In this document: positions 38,301 to 53,300 of the stretch, piece by piece
How positions within the stretch are numbered: the stretch's first letter is position 1
How the letters are laid out: each line of letters opens with the position of its first letter
Assembly: GCA_029582155.1 (NCBI GenBank)
Contig: CM055895.1
Location: 15,614,787-15,678,786, forward strand
Direction: 5' to 3'
DNA from: Panopea generosa
Lineage: Eukaryota > Mollusca > Bivalvia > Adapedonta > Hiatellidae
DNA length: 64,000 nucleotides
Position numbers and translations under genes: made by a program
The notes under the pieces: model-generated
Databases searched by the model: none
What the model was told of the DNA's origin: nothing
What the model saw: only the letters and a program-made list of their open reading frames with translations

Positions 38301-41300
38301 TAATGCAAACTTTAAACGCATCAAATATTAAAGATTCAGATATCCTCTAATATTGTCGTAGTTATATTGACAATGAAATAAATAATTAAACGAAATGATT
38401 GCTCTCTTTGTCATTTAAAATCTTTAAATTGCTATACCTGTAACTTTAATTTATTTTCTTTGTTATAAGTTTTAATCCTGAATTATCCGTGAAAAACATT
38501 GCCTCGGGCATCGTTTCTTTACTTGTAAAAGTGTGATAAAACAATCAGGTGATGCATGACCTGCTTACACAACTACCCCAATTAACTGATTTAATTATCT
38601 GAACACCGCGTTTGACACGCAAAACGAACGCATTTGAAATGCATTTTTGGTGTACTTGAATGGATTACAGTCTGTACAGCTTGTTTACAACGTGATCTGT
38701 GATCACAACTCTGTCTGGGACTGCAGTTAACAAATAAGAAAAGTGGGTTTTCCTGGATTCTCTTACTTCCTACCACATTAAGGTACCTTGAAGTCTTCAC
38801 CTGCAGCATCAAGTGTAATTTACATAAACTAGTACTGTACCTAATGTATTAATGTAATGTTTCCAAGCAATATCATTGTTTTGATAAAATAGAAACATAC
38901 TTGGAGGCAAAAAATCTTTCCTCTTTGGTGGTGTACTTGTTGCTTTCTTGGCTGAAGTGGAGAAGAATTTGTGTCTACTGTTGTCTGCGTATTCATCATG
39001 TGCCATGTTATTCCGGCCACTGCCTCCGCCCGACATACTCTCATCAGCTGGAATCAAGAACGACAACCTGACTCATATTCATATATAGTCACCACTGAGG
39101 CAAATTAACAATTTCATCCAAAGTGAGGTCATACATAAGTCTCATCAAACAGTGTATTATGTGTTTATATTAAGGTATATTGCATCAACAAAGTTATTTT
39201 AGCAAACTTCATGTTTTAAAGATACAAACAAACATAATTGTGGACAAACAGTAACAGGGACGATTGACAGTAGGCGAACATTAATAATGACAAACGTGAT
39301 ATTGGTCATATCTGTCATGTGGATATCTTTAGTAACTTTCTCAGTTTTGAACTGAACCCAAACAGGCAACATCGAATTTTTTAAATTTTTCTACTTTCAT
39401 GAATGTCTACATTGTCAAACAAGTGTTAATAACAAGGAGAGGCAAACCAAGATGTTCTTAACTGTTTAACTTGACAAGTGAACTCACACATGGGTCTGGG
39501 TCTCTGGCCAATGCCAGCTGGTTGTTGGAGCCCAAGGGCTTGTTCCTCATTGGTCAATGCATTCACAACAGCATTAACCACAGCCTGAAATATGTGGGGA
39601 ATAAGATATAGTTAGTATATGCAATATATAACTATTCACAGATGGTAATCATATATGAAGTAAAGCATGAAGAACACAAGTGGGATCATTTACTTATCTT
39701 CTAGAAGTGATCTTCGCAATTCTGAGATATGAACACATGTGCAAGATAGTTATAGTCTATATGTATATCAATAATGTTACAATAACAGTATTAAACAAAC
39801 ATAGACAAATAAACATAATATTTGAAATAATACTGTGTTCCCAGCCTAATCTGGTTTATCATTCACTTATTTTTAATAACACAATATGTAGATTCATTTA
39901 TAAGTTTCAACAAGAGGCCCAAGATGGGCCTAAGTCGCTCATCTGGTTTTACATGTCACTTCCTTGCAAATTTTGAAGAACTTATAAGTTTAGATGAGAA
40001 AAATGAAAATTATTTCCATGTAACATGAAAGTCACTCTACTGGACTCCAATGGACCATTGTCTCTAATTTCAAGCAGACTCCTGTTACTAGTATTTGACA
40101 AGACTCAAACAGCAGTATGATGATAATTATGATAATTTTATCTATTGTCCCACCAGTTTCCAATATGGGCGACGCCCCCAGAAGAGAATTAGTAATTTTA
40201 GATTTTTGGAGGATAGTGCAGAGATATAGAAATCCCTTTTGTAGCATTCCTGGTTCTTTTACATGCCCAGTGTTAAGCACAGATACATGGACTTCTAGTT
40301 TTGTTAAAGTCTCATCCCAAACACTGATTAGTGTTTTTAGTTTGAGGAGTGGGATATCAAACCTGCGACCGAGCCAGGCTCCTGGGCTTGCAGTTGAAGG
40401 GTTTACGACTGGACCATTTATCTGCTCAAATAACAGAATGTATATATAAGGTTTTATTTACCCTTGCGCTTTGAACCGGTCATTTTGGCGAGCATATACA
40501 GCAGTATCAGAAAATTCTGATTTTATGCTTTAGAAAACAGTAACTTTGCAATGGTGGGGGGTTCATGTAACTCTTCTGTCCATTAATTTTATGTTAAATA
40601 TTTACTTTAATACTTTTATTGATTTTTTATGATATCTTTTTTTAGAACATATACATATAAACTTATTGAATAGAAACAACAACAAAAAAAGTAATAATAG
40701 GAGGTAATAAAATCATTAAATAAGATTTTTGTCTTCACCATTTTATCCCTTTCTGGGACCCTGCTGGCCCTTGATGGATATTAAATACCTTTTAAAAGTC
40801 TCCGGCTCAGCTGTTATGACTCAATAATACTCCAGACCTCAAGATGATTAAAATAATTTCAAAAATAACTGATAATCAAAGAACTCAAGGTTCTGAGAGG
40901 TGCCGTTTGTTTGTTTGTTTGAATATTTAGTCATCGCTATGCCACCTTGGGCTAAAAGACGATCGGTTAACCTAGCTTCTTTTTCCTGGGATCCTGAGCT
41001 AAAAAGAAAAATGGTATTCAAAGGTGAATATTCAGTTGAATTTTGCAATTGTCTACTTATATACATATCCTACACTTATCTACCTCATCCATCTGGGACC
41101 AGGGTTTGGATGGCGACCTCATTCTACGCAGGAACAAACATTGCCACTTCTGACACAGTTTTACTGACAATGCTGCAGCCTGAATAAAATACAAGTAACA
41201 AACTGGTAACTATGGTAATTGGTAAACATCTATTACTGTTTAAAGACACAGTACAATCTTAGTGATACATACAAATATACATATTACGAAAGTTTATTCC

Positions 41301-44300
41301 AGATTAATTTTAGGTATGAGTATATTTAAAACAATTATGAAAACTTGTAAATATCTTTTAAGCTTTTTCAAGCTACATCTGACCAGTTGCAGCCATACCA
41401 AGACAGAATATAGTTCTTATATAAATATTTGGAATTTGTCTGTTTGCCACGGAATTCCAACAACCTAGAAACAATTGCATTTAAGAAATTAAATTGATTG
41501 AATATTTAGCATCATTATTATGCCATTGAGGGCTAACAGACAATCAGTTAACCTAACCACTGTTTCCTGGGATCCTGAAAGATTAACTAGTACTCTAGCA
41601 CACCCCATCTCCGCAAGTAACTGATAACTTTCCTACTTGAATCGGCTGTGAGAAAGGAATGATAATGAGACACAATGTTGTATATCAATCATCAAGGAAA
41701 CTGTTGTGGGGCGGGGATTCAAACTCACAACCCCTGGATTGATAGTCAGATGCTCTACCCACTGAGCTAATCAGATCTGGCAAATTAATTTGAGTTAACA
41801 CAACACATCAACACATGCTCAATACCTCTGCATCAACTTCGAACGAGATCCACTCCCCCAACTGTAGTGTAGAGTTCTTGTTGTCTTCTAGATCTTCATT
41901 CTCACTGTCACTAGTGTAACCATGGAAACCAGAGTTCATCTCATCTGATAAACCAAGATATAGTTAAGTCATACAAAAAGTTGAATGCTCTATGATATAT
42001 ACACAATACTTAGTCTATACTAAAAATGTTATAAAATTTGGTAGAATAGAAGATAGTTGTGGCTACAGAACTATTTATTGTCAAATAAAGTTAAAAACAA
42101 TGCATGGTATTAAATATAAAGACATAATAGATAATATATTTAAGGGGAAAGACCATATTATACTTTCAAATATATTTGTGTTTCCTGTCTCAAACTGTAA
42201 AAACTCATTTTCTAAAAATCTTCAGTTTTTACACAATCACAACAACTAAGTAGTTACCAAATGTTTCATCGGTCCCATCTTTCAAGGCATCTGGAAGGAG
42301 TTTGGCCAGTCCAGCAAATATTGCAATGGTTATTGGGGACACAAGTGTACAGCATCGTACACATGCCAGAGTGCCAGCACGAGTCATCTCCTCATAAATC
42401 AACCAATCAGATGGAACTGTGACTATGTCTTCTTTATGTGGAAGAACGGAGAAATTATGTATCACCACTTTCATCTTGCTCCTATAAAAAAGACATTAAA
42501 TAAAACAAATTTTAACAGTTGCTACAAATGAATGATATCATAATTTTTATTTTCTTGATACTATGTAATAAACGCTAGAATGAATTATTCAATCTTTTAT
42601 ATGTATGATCAAATCAGATACTTATGGGAATCGCAGAAATTTACAACATACAAGTCCAGAACTAATCACAGTTTTGATCACAAATCAATTCCAGTTCTAA
42701 TATTGGCAAAGCCCGTTAAGTGAAATAAGCTCACATACTGAGCAGAGTCTGACAATAGGCGACATATATAAGCTCTATTTTTCTTGTTTTAATCCTCACT
42801 GACTAGTATCATAACTATGAAATCTGCCATCGTCTGTCACTATCTTAAATCTTCAATTTGTATGGTCGAAATGCAAGATTAGGCGAGATGAAAAAGTATT
42901 TACCTTGTCCCATTCTGTTGATTTTCCTGTAGGTTTAAATGAGGGTAATTTACATTTTAAACTAAAGCTATCACTGAAGGTGATGAATACCCCCGAATGC
43001 CGCCATGACAGAAAAATGGTTTACCATTGTATGAAGTTTTATTAAATTATATCCAATAGTTTTAAAGTTATGCTCCAGACAAAAAAAAATACTTAATAAA
43101 AGAGAATGTTATGGATTGAGATTTTTGTATTGTTAATTTTTTTATGGTTTTGTTAAAATTAAAAACGGTCTTTTTAATTATTGTGCAATGTACAAGCTTT
43201 CATGGCAATCAATAAATGTTATACTTTTTCGAGTTATGTTGAGGGACAACAATTTTATGGATAAGAAACGAACAAGAGCACAAGGAATACAATATCGAAC
43301 CTGCTTTGCTCGAACTCCATGTATTCATCAACTTGGTTCTTTCATGAACTTTATTAAACTGTTATCACTGATGGCTTTTTATGAAGAAGACAGTTTATAA
43401 ACATTTGGCAAAGTCTTTGTATACAGTTCATTACAAATGACACTGCTATGATTTTGGAGCAATTGAAAGTTTGAACATTTATGCATTGTTTGTTAACAAA
43501 TAGCATATGTTCATTACATTTTTGACACTTGAACTCTATTATTAAGTATGGAACAGTTACTACGGTGCACTTGTGGGTTTAGTGCACTTTATAACATAGT
43601 TCTGGGTGGAACTGCCAACGACACTATGAAATGGTCACTGTAGTACGTCGGAATAATGTCTAAAGCACTGTCGACTAAATCTCTATTTACAAACAGGAGA
43701 TCCAGAATACTGCCTTTACGATGTGTAGGTTGTTGTACCAAAAGATGAAAGCCGTAATATCGAGTAAGAAACAAGGACAAAAGTTTGACAAGAAACAATT
43801 TTTTTATCAAAGGGCAATAACTCTGTAATTAGCAAGAATAAAGAGTTATGTATGAAGTTTGATGAAATTCCATCCAGTACTTTAAAAGTAATGCTCCAGA
43901 CAAGGGAAATATATCAAAGGGCAATAACTCTGTAATTAGCAAGAATAGAGTTATGTTTCTTGTACACTGCACTTCCTGTCATTATATTCTACCATTGTAT
44001 GAAGTTTGATGAAATTCCATCTAGTACTTTAACAGTAATGCTCCGGACAAGGGAAATATATCAAAGTGCAATAACTCTGTAATTAGCAAGAATAGAGTTA
44101 TGTTTCCTGTACACTGCACTTCCTCTCATTATATTCTACCATTGTATGACGTTTGATGAAATTCCATCCAGTTCTTTTCAAGTGATGCTCCGGACAAGGA
44201 AAATTGCAACGGACAGATCGACCGACAGACCGACCACAGGGTGACTCCAATATACCCCCTCAAAATTTCGTTTGTCAGGGGTATAACAAGTGAAGTCCCC

Positions 44301-47300
44301 TACCAGTTGATAACAATAATTTAATAGGTTCTTATATTTACCAACAATATTTTGAGAGCTGTGTTCATCTTAAAAAACTATCCAAAATGATCCACGGGAA
44401 ATGTGGACAGGTAAGTTGGAAAATAAGACAATTATTCTATAGGTAGAATTTTTCATCTTGCTATGCTGAACACTTTTGTGCAACATATGGAAATATGCAG
44501 CTACCATTTGCGTACGTCCTGTACGTGACCTTGATATTTGATGCAGTCACCCAGGTGTTGCACACAGCGCTTCATCATGTTATGCTGAACACTTCTCAAA
44601 ATCAGTCCATGCAATGGAAGTAACAGGCTTGACATTCACCAATGCAGTATATGGAAATACACAGCCTCAATATGCTTAAGTTCTGTAAGTGACCATGAAC
44701 TTTTAGGTAGCCGCCCAGGTGTTGCACATGACACGTCTTCATGTTATGCTGAACACTTCTGAGAAGTAATTCGAAATCAGCCCATGCATTTCAAATTCCA
44801 GGCCAGGCACAACCAACAATGCAGAACATAAAAATACACAGCCACCACATGCCCAAGTCCTGTATGTGACCCGGACTTTTGAGGTAGCCGCCGTGTTGTT
44901 GTGTGTGACACTTAGTCATGTTAAGCTTAACATTTCTTGACATTGCGTCATGTTAAGCTTAACACTTCTTGACATTGCGTCATGTTAAGCTTAACATTTC
45001 TTGACACTGCATCATGTTAAGCTTAACACTTCTTGACATTGCGTCATGTTAAGCTATACATTTCTTGACATTGCATCATGTTAAGCTTTTCTTGACATTG
45101 TGTCATGTTAAGCTTAATACTTCTTGACATTGCATCATGTTAAACTTAACACTTCTTGACATTGCGTCATGTTAAGTTTATCACTTCTGGTTAGTTATTC
45201 GAAAATTGCTTAATGCATGTGGAAGTTACAATGCTGACACGTGTGGATGACAGAACAAACAGATAGTCTCTGATGGAATCGAGCAATCGTATAGTCCCCA
45301 AATCGTTTTTCAACCTGTAGGGGACAAATCTGTGCTTGAAATGATTTTGTCTTGACCGAAGCAAATCTTGAGAAAAGACATTAAAATTAACGCCACTCTT
45401 ATTGATTAGTTCACAATATAAAGCATCTAATAAATCAGATAATATTAGACCAATTAACCAAAATGGAAGAAAAGTGTACAGTACATGTAATATGAAAAAT
45501 GTAAAATGTAAGTGATTGTCCATATTGCTGTTGGATACAATGTCCATTCATTTGTTTGGAAGACCGTCCCTAGCATTCTCTGATGTGTAATCTGCCTAAA
45601 ATCTTAAATCAGTTTAATTGTTTGTCCATTCATGTTTTGGGCAGACTGTCCATAGCTTTATTTGGTATGTAATCTATTCAAAATTTTTGGTCCAAATTGT
45701 TATTGGATACAGTATCCATTCATATGTTGGATAGTCTGTCCACAGATTTATTTGGTAGGTACAGTAACTTACTGAAAATATTGGAATTAAGGTGTCCTTG
45801 TTTGTCGATATTGCTGTTGGATAATATGTCCGTTCTGCTGCAATGTTATGAATGCAATATTGACAGACTGCGTTTATTTTGCTATGGAATCAATAGTATT
45901 GACAAGGAAATGTAAAGTATCTAACAACACAAACTGACAACACAAGCTGACAACACAAGCTGACAACTGTATTTTTGACAACGATTTATCTGGCTATAAT
46001 ATTTCTGACAACACTGACAATACAGTCAAACCTGTCTTAAGCAACTATCAAGGGAAGGAGCAAAAGTGTCTTTAAGACAGGTTGTTGTTTAATACATGTA
46101 AACTTTCTCTGACAGCATAGAAATGAGAAACAGCAAATGTGGCTGCTCAAGGTGTGACCACTTACACATGTTTGACTAATGACTTAACTACTCTACTTAA
46201 CCAGAAATTGTTGTACCTGACAAGATGTTTGCTGTACCTGACAAGATGTTTTACTTACTGAGATAATAGCATTCCCTTTTGTTTGTCCACTCTGATAACG
46301 CTAGGGTATGCTCCTGCACACAATGCTGCTTTCACAACTGCCCAGGTCTCAGAGTTGGTGTTAAGGTCAAAGATGTCACCTCCACCTTGGGCTCTCACGA
46401 ATCCTGATGCACTAAGCTGACCTAGAAGCTGGGCCCTGACATACATGTAAAAACTTAAATGAAAATATCCTTTCTGATATCTCAATGTGAAGTATTACTT
46501 TGCTTGCATAATTATGACCTGCAAAAAAACCTTTTGTAAATTGTCTATATATTTTACAAAGTCATTTAAAGTGACATAACCAGTATTGGTATATACTTGT
46601 TTTATAAAGTTTAATTGACAATGCCCGAAAATTTCCGGATATAACCAAGATCAGATATGCTAAATCATTTACGTTATTCCATGGGTCAGGTCTAATTCAA
46701 ATATTAGCGATAATAGCATTGTTTTATTTGGAAAAAATGCACACTAAACATACTGCATATCAACATATATGATATATAAACTTCCAAACTGTTTCAAACA
46801 GGTATATAAAATGTAAGGTTTTGAAAAAGTTAACTACTTTTGTTTTACATGACGTGTATCTTGCTTTGTTTAAAAACTATTTTTGATTATTTTACTCCCA
46901 TTAAATATTTTACCAATACAGTTGATGTTTTGTGACAATAGTAACAACTAAACTGTTAACTGTCTCCAAAACATAGCACACACAGATTTGTATTTCTACC
47001 TACCTCATGCCTACAACCCTCTCCATGACAGCTGAGGATATGAAGTTTGTGGTACAGAATACTTTCTCCCTGCCATCTGTACATGCTTTCTGCCATGACT
47101 GAAATCATTTATCACATTATGTTATATTATATCACATATACTTTTTGTTTTAAGACTATTTATTAAAGGAGGGTCTTATCATTTTACATCAATTGTAAAA
47201 ATAAGTTACCCCAAACAAATGCCCACAGGGCAACACATTTTTCAAATGGAGTGCGTTTTTTTTTCCAGTTACACAAACAAATACACATTACAATTAGGGT

Positions 47301-50300
47301 TTCTTTTTAGTTACAATACATGTACATCAAATACAAATATATATCTTTTTCGGACCCATATTTCTATTCAAGGAATACTGTATGAAAATAGAAGTTGCTT
47401 GATCAATGACAAGACACCACTATTATCTCCCTTGAGTACTCTGGACCTACAGATAAAGGAAGTAGAAATTAACCTTTAGTTATCTTTTTCTTCTTTTTTT
47501 CAGGGCTTTGTGTTGTAGTGATGTATTTTTCCTACCATGTGTTTCATGGTTAGTTTTTTAGAAATCACCACTGAAAATTTCATACTGATACCAGATTTCT
47601 AGGCAATTCTGTGTCATTTTAGAATTGTTGGTTTGAGCTACATCATGGGTGAATTGTTTACATATTATTTTCCTGGAAACTAATAAGTATTGCAAAACCA
47701 ATAAATTAAAAAAAAACATGGTGAAGGTATGCTTTTTTTCCTTTACAACTGTAGATCTTTTACCAGTGAAGAATTAGGACAGATTTTGTTTTTTTACTGT
47801 GTTTTGGACATAAATGTTACAATAGAGCCCTATGAGAAATGTAATAGTGGTGTGAGACGTATAGCTGTGGCAGGGGGTCCAACCCACTTGTACCATTATT
47901 ACCATCATCTAAAGTGTAATATACCTGGAAAGCTCTGAGCAGTACCATGTGATCACTGTATGTGGAAGCTGCAAACTCCTTCTTGATTTCCTTCATTCGT
48001 CTCTTCTCATAAGGCTGGGATTGTATCAGGACTGTAATAACAAATAAAAGGGACAAAAAAATTATTTGGTTTCAACTTTAAAACACATATCATGTTCTAT
48101 GTGACAACCGATTTTATTTATGTATAGAGATTGAAGAGTTTGAATCCCAGCAAAGCCAAAGTCTATGATGATTGATATATGACATTGCGTCTCGTCATAT
48201 CTCTTCCACCACTGATTCACACAGGAAAGTTATCAGAAACTTGCCGAGATGGGTGTGCTTTATTACTGGTTAACCATCCAGGATCCAAGGAAAGAATGAT
48301 CAGGTAAACCAATGTTTTATCATTGAAGGCATAAAAATAACATAAATTATTCAAACAAATCATGTTGCATTGACATAAATCTTAAAAGAGCCACTACTCT
48401 TTATGACCATTTTCCTAATGGGGGGATCCCTAGTCTGAGGTTATACCGCTGGAACATTATGCTTAACTTAGTAATACAATAATTCACTTAATTGGGTTTT
48501 GAAGTGGCTGTTTCATTCAGGTGACCGCTCAAAGTATTTTGACGAAGATATTGGAAATACAAAACTGGCCGTTAGCTGTTTGTTCAGTATATAGTTTTGT
48601 TATCAGTCTCATAAATGTATAATTTAATACATACAGGGATCTTTGTATGACAGGGAACACACTATGGTAAGGACTGGGTCCAGACATTTTAGTACTATGG
48701 CATTGAGAACCATCTTGCCAAGATGAGGCTCCACAGGGAGGTCAGCGAGATGACGGCCAAGCTCTGTCAACTCCTCAGTTTGGTCTAAAGCGTCCATTAG
48801 CTGAAATTATTCATAAAGTCATACTTAACCATTGGCCTCCTGTTCACATCAAGGTGTAGTTTCTGTACTGTGGGATATTAATTATTGTCTTCTACTTGGA
48901 GAATGTCAGAAGAACAAATACAGTTTTATAAATTAGTCCACTTTAATGATATTATTGTGTATCAATCCAAACTTTTATCTCTGTTGTATGAACCTCATTA
49001 TCTAGGCACAAGTTCACCTCACATGTAGCAAATGTGATTGATATAAAAAAAAACAACAACAATATGAACCAGAACTAAGGCCAGTTTGATTACTTCCAGT
49101 TGTTGATGAACAACATCATTTATCAAGTGATTTCATATTGGCCCAGTTATTACACCTTGAACAGTAATATAAGCACATGGCCTAAAACAATTATAGCACT
49201 CCTCTGACCAATAAATGGGCCAATGTTAAATCACTTGCATGTGTTAGTGCATAATTATCAATATATTGAATATTGTCATAAATAAAACAAGAAATGTCAC
49301 TGGTAAGTGTTACATGCCAACCAAATGGTCTGTGAAAATAACAATATATTTTATAAAAGGTAGCAATGTACCCATGAATATCAAGAGTCATGGACTAACC
49401 TTTCAGACTAGACACACAATTTCATGTTTTTTTGCATTAAAATGTGACCTTGACCTCTAATGTAAAGGTCTGGGTATTTCTACTGGTAAATACAGGTGAC
49501 ACACCATCATGACATGTTGATCACTTATGTCAAGCTATTTTAAAATCCCTCCATGTAAAACAAAGTTACAAACCAGACATGAAATATCAAACAAACTGAA
49601 AATGTGACCTTGACCTTTGAGGTAAGGTTCTGGGTCTTAATGCAACACTTTGTCATGTCATGCTGATCAATTAATAAATTGAGCCAGGTTTTTGAAATCC
49701 ATCCAGGTATGATAAAGTTACAGACCGGATCTGAAATCTCAAACAGACTCAAAGTGTTGTCGAACAAATTCAAAGTACGACTTGATTTTTGAGGTACTGG
49801 TCTGGGTCTTACGTGTGACACATCGTCATGTCATCTTGATCAATTGAGCCAAATTAAAGATAAAGTTACAGACAGGAAATATCAAACAAATTGAAAGTGT
49901 GACCTTAACCTTTGAGGAAAGGTTCTGGGTCTTACATGCGACACTTCATCATGTCATGTTGATCAACTGAGCCAAGTGTTTTAGAAATCTATCCATTGGT
50001 GACAAAAATACAGAAAAAAACACGAAATCTCGAACAGACTGAAAGTATCGTCAAACAATGTTAAATTGTGACTGTGACCTTTTAAGTGGGATTCTGGGTA
50101 GTATGCGAGACACATCATGTTATGGTGATCATTTGTAGCAAGTATTTATGAAATCCATCGACGCATAACAAAGTTACAGGCCGGACACGAAATCTCACAC
50201 AGACTCAAAGTGTTGTCAAACAAACTCTTTTTTAAAGTGTGACCTTGACCTTTAAGGTACGAGTGTGGGTCTTACGCATGACACGTTGTCATGTTATGTT

Positions 50301-53300
50301 GATCATTTGTAGCGAGTATTAACAAAATGTTTCTATGCATGACAAAGTTACAGGCTTGACACGAAATACTGGACGGAAGGATAGACGGACGGATACTGCG
50401 ATTATTATATGCCACACCAAAAATTTGGGGCGGGAGGGGGATACAAAAACAGTATTAAATTACCTTTATGCTGTATATCAATGAATTTATAATATAAAAT
50501 AAAATATATTCATTCTTTAAGGAAGTTACTGAAATTAATCTGTTTGTTGCACTACACCAGAGTTGAATTTATTATTTTTAATGGGCTTTAACGCCATTTT
50601 CAACACATTTCTGGTTAAATATAGTTGCACATCCAGTTTTATTGGTGGAGGAAGACCTCAGAATAAATCCGAGTAGAACCAACATTCTTCAGCAAATAAC
50701 TCCTTAGCAGTGAGAGGTAAATGATCTTGAGATGGCACCTTAGACCAAAGAGGATGTTGTTCAAACAAACATAAAATTAAACTTAATTGATGTTTAAGCT
50801 AACTTTCTCAAATACTTGGAAGTAGGAATCTGAGCAGTGATTTGCAAATGTATCAGGACTTTCTAAGAACATCAAAATCTGATAAACAACAAATGAAGGC
50901 AGCACACTTTACCACACAAGTCATAAAGGCCACATACTGTGAAATCATTAATTTTCATTGGTTACTAATTTTCGTGGATTTCATGGGGAGGCTAGACAAT
51001 GAAATCAAATACCCACAAACTTAGTTTACACTATGTAATGCTGCCAACATATTATTTACCTCTGTGTTCATATGCCTACGTGCATCACATTGTGGTAAAT
51101 AATCCATCCTTTATTTATATATTTTCTTTCGTCATATTGCATCAATATTTTCATTGATAATTTTGTAAGCAGTGTAAGAATCTTTAATTCTATGCCCATC
51201 CGCTGATAGACGTGTGTGTGTAGCGATATGTGTTATAATTTACCCCACTCAAATGTCAGAGGTACTAAAAATAGACCGTCACCTTGTAGCTAAATGCTAT
51301 TGTGTTGAAACAGGTTGAAATAATGTGATGTATAGACCTACGGTAAACATTGTTTAAAAAGTGTAAAACATTGTTAAGGGACAGAATGCGTGCGTACAAA
51401 GAAAACTAAAACACAAGTTTCTAGTGGAGTAATATCTTTTATTTACTGGTATTTTTTATTTAATTCTATTGTTTCTCTTTATGATCATTTTTAATGAATA
51501 AAACAAACAATCTCTTAAAAGTCGTAGTACATTCATTTACTGTTCATTATCACAGTCACGTGAAAAAAAATCAAATACAGAAAGTAAAACTATTAAGTTA
51601 TTTATAACAATGGTACCATACCTTCAACAAAGAGACAGCAGATTGAATTACTGTGAATGGAGGAGGTTCAGGCGCCTTTGCCAAGAAAGATGCTATTGGT
51701 TCACTGACAGGGGCCAACAACTTGGTTTGCAAACAAAGCTCCTAGAAAAAATAATGTAAACATGTAGCTTTGTTGTATGGAGAATGCTGGACATTTTATA
51801 TTTTTTGTTATTCTTATTTCAAAAAATCTAGAACTGAAACAACATACAATTAATTGCAATATTGATTGAGTAAGTACGTATAAATATAATTAAACTTTCT
51901 GATATAAAACACATTGTGATACTGTTTATATGCAAAAAATTGTTTAAACTTAACATTAATGCCAAGTTCTGAGTAACAGTTTCATTCCAGTCCTGTAAAT
52001 ACTGATCTTTCAATCTTCTTATAAATGTATTAATAAAATACATCTCATTACCAACACCTTGACTTTCCAATACATTACCAAGTTCGTTCCTTACACTAGA
52101 CCATGCCTAAGCACGGACACCCATTTTTTTATTAACATTTCTATCATCATTGACAACAATTAAGTTGTTTCAACAAATCTTTAATTTGGCATTCTTAGTA
52201 TTTTAAACCAATACTTTATACAGCATTTGTATGATTTAATAAGAGTGGAAATCTAAAGCAGTCTCCTTACAATAGCAATGGCATAACAAGTATTTTGTTT
52301 AAAACACATGTATGCAGTGCTTACAAGCACAATATTTGACCCTTTATAAATCAATAATTGTTTCTAAAGCCCACTTTTTGAACCTGTATCATAATTGCAG
52401 ATAGATTTTGTTATTGTTATAAAATATTCCAGTCTTGTAAGCTATTTTTACTGTTTTTATACATAACAATCATCTTACAAATTGCTATATTATTTTTTAT
52501 AAAATATTCCATTCTTCCTCCATTCAATAATTCACAATGTTCAAAACTTTAAAAAAAAAAGTGGAGTTTTATTTGTTTTGGTAAACATGATATAATATGA
52601 AATAAATGCAAAGTAGTCTATCATCGAGAGCCATCATCGTTACATGTATGTTTTTGTTTTGCAAAATTCGTAACTTTTCTTAATCTTTCCTGAAAGTTTC
52701 CCCAAGAACACAATTAATATCAAAATGTTCAATAAGCAAGAGAGATAAATGAAAATGAGACACAATGTCTCATATATCGATCGTCATGGAAACTGATACG
52801 ATCCCTTGATTGATAGTCAGATGTGCTATGGACTGACCATAACAGATCTCGACCCCATATCCATTATTCTTTGACCTAGTACAATACTTCCAGATGTACA
52901 TGAAGAAAATTTGTCATTCTTTAATTAAGTATTTTTCTCTGGCCTAGCTATCAAAATTCATTTTTACACAATTGTTTACCTGGAGAGAACACCTCAGAAG
53001 CTCTGGTGTTGCATAATCCAACATATGCTGATACCTGACTTTACTGAACATATGGTAGCAAACTCCGGGTCTTAAACGACCTGCCCTGAAATACAAATGG
53101 AAGAATTGCAACATATGATTACCAATAGAAACAAGACACTTTTAAACCATTGGCAATGTGTTCAGTGATCCATTTCTCTACATGTAGAACAGTGTAAAAT
53201 AATTAATATGTAAGATTATGATAACCAAACGTGCCATAGTGAAATGTTAATGTTTATTCCACAGGAATAGAACACAGAAATTATTACAATATTAGAGCCC

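Larger units (their letters stand above)
17981..38607 (-). repeat. Three-copy tandem duplication of the YTH module region
   Basis: Homologous units are 17,981-25,674 (A), 26,682-32,157 (B) and 33,163-38,607 (C). All begin CAGTTGTGAAAAATTTAGG and end ATCTGAACACCG. A-B and B-C are joined by near-identical spacers of about 1,007 and 1,005 bp. Right halves of A, B and C differ only at scattered sites. The left half of A is more diverged and longer than in B and C. Each unit holds four coding exons in the same order. Confidence 0.95.
42482..46258. other. YTHDC2: Intron 13, mostly dispersed repeats
   Basis: Holds a bivalve repeat at 42,990-44,290, a LINE endonuclease fragment, a 32-bp array at 44,915-45,190 and a dispersed element at 46,022-46,190. 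The stretch 42,500-42,980 and 45,200-46,000 shows nothing further that can be supported. Confidence 0.6.

Noticed and set aside
17981-38607. Triplication as a pure assembly artefact
   Set aside because: Not excluded, but point differences, different poly(G) and 23-bp array lengths, a shared 1.6-kb deletion and a junction-only spacer make real copies more likely.
40032-40449. Overlapping 82- and 110-codon frames
   Set aside because: They lie wholly in a tRNA-derived SINE.
41694-41780. tRNA gene on the minus strand
   Set aside because: Box A and B are good, but the acceptor and anticodon stems do not pair and a SINE body and tail follow.
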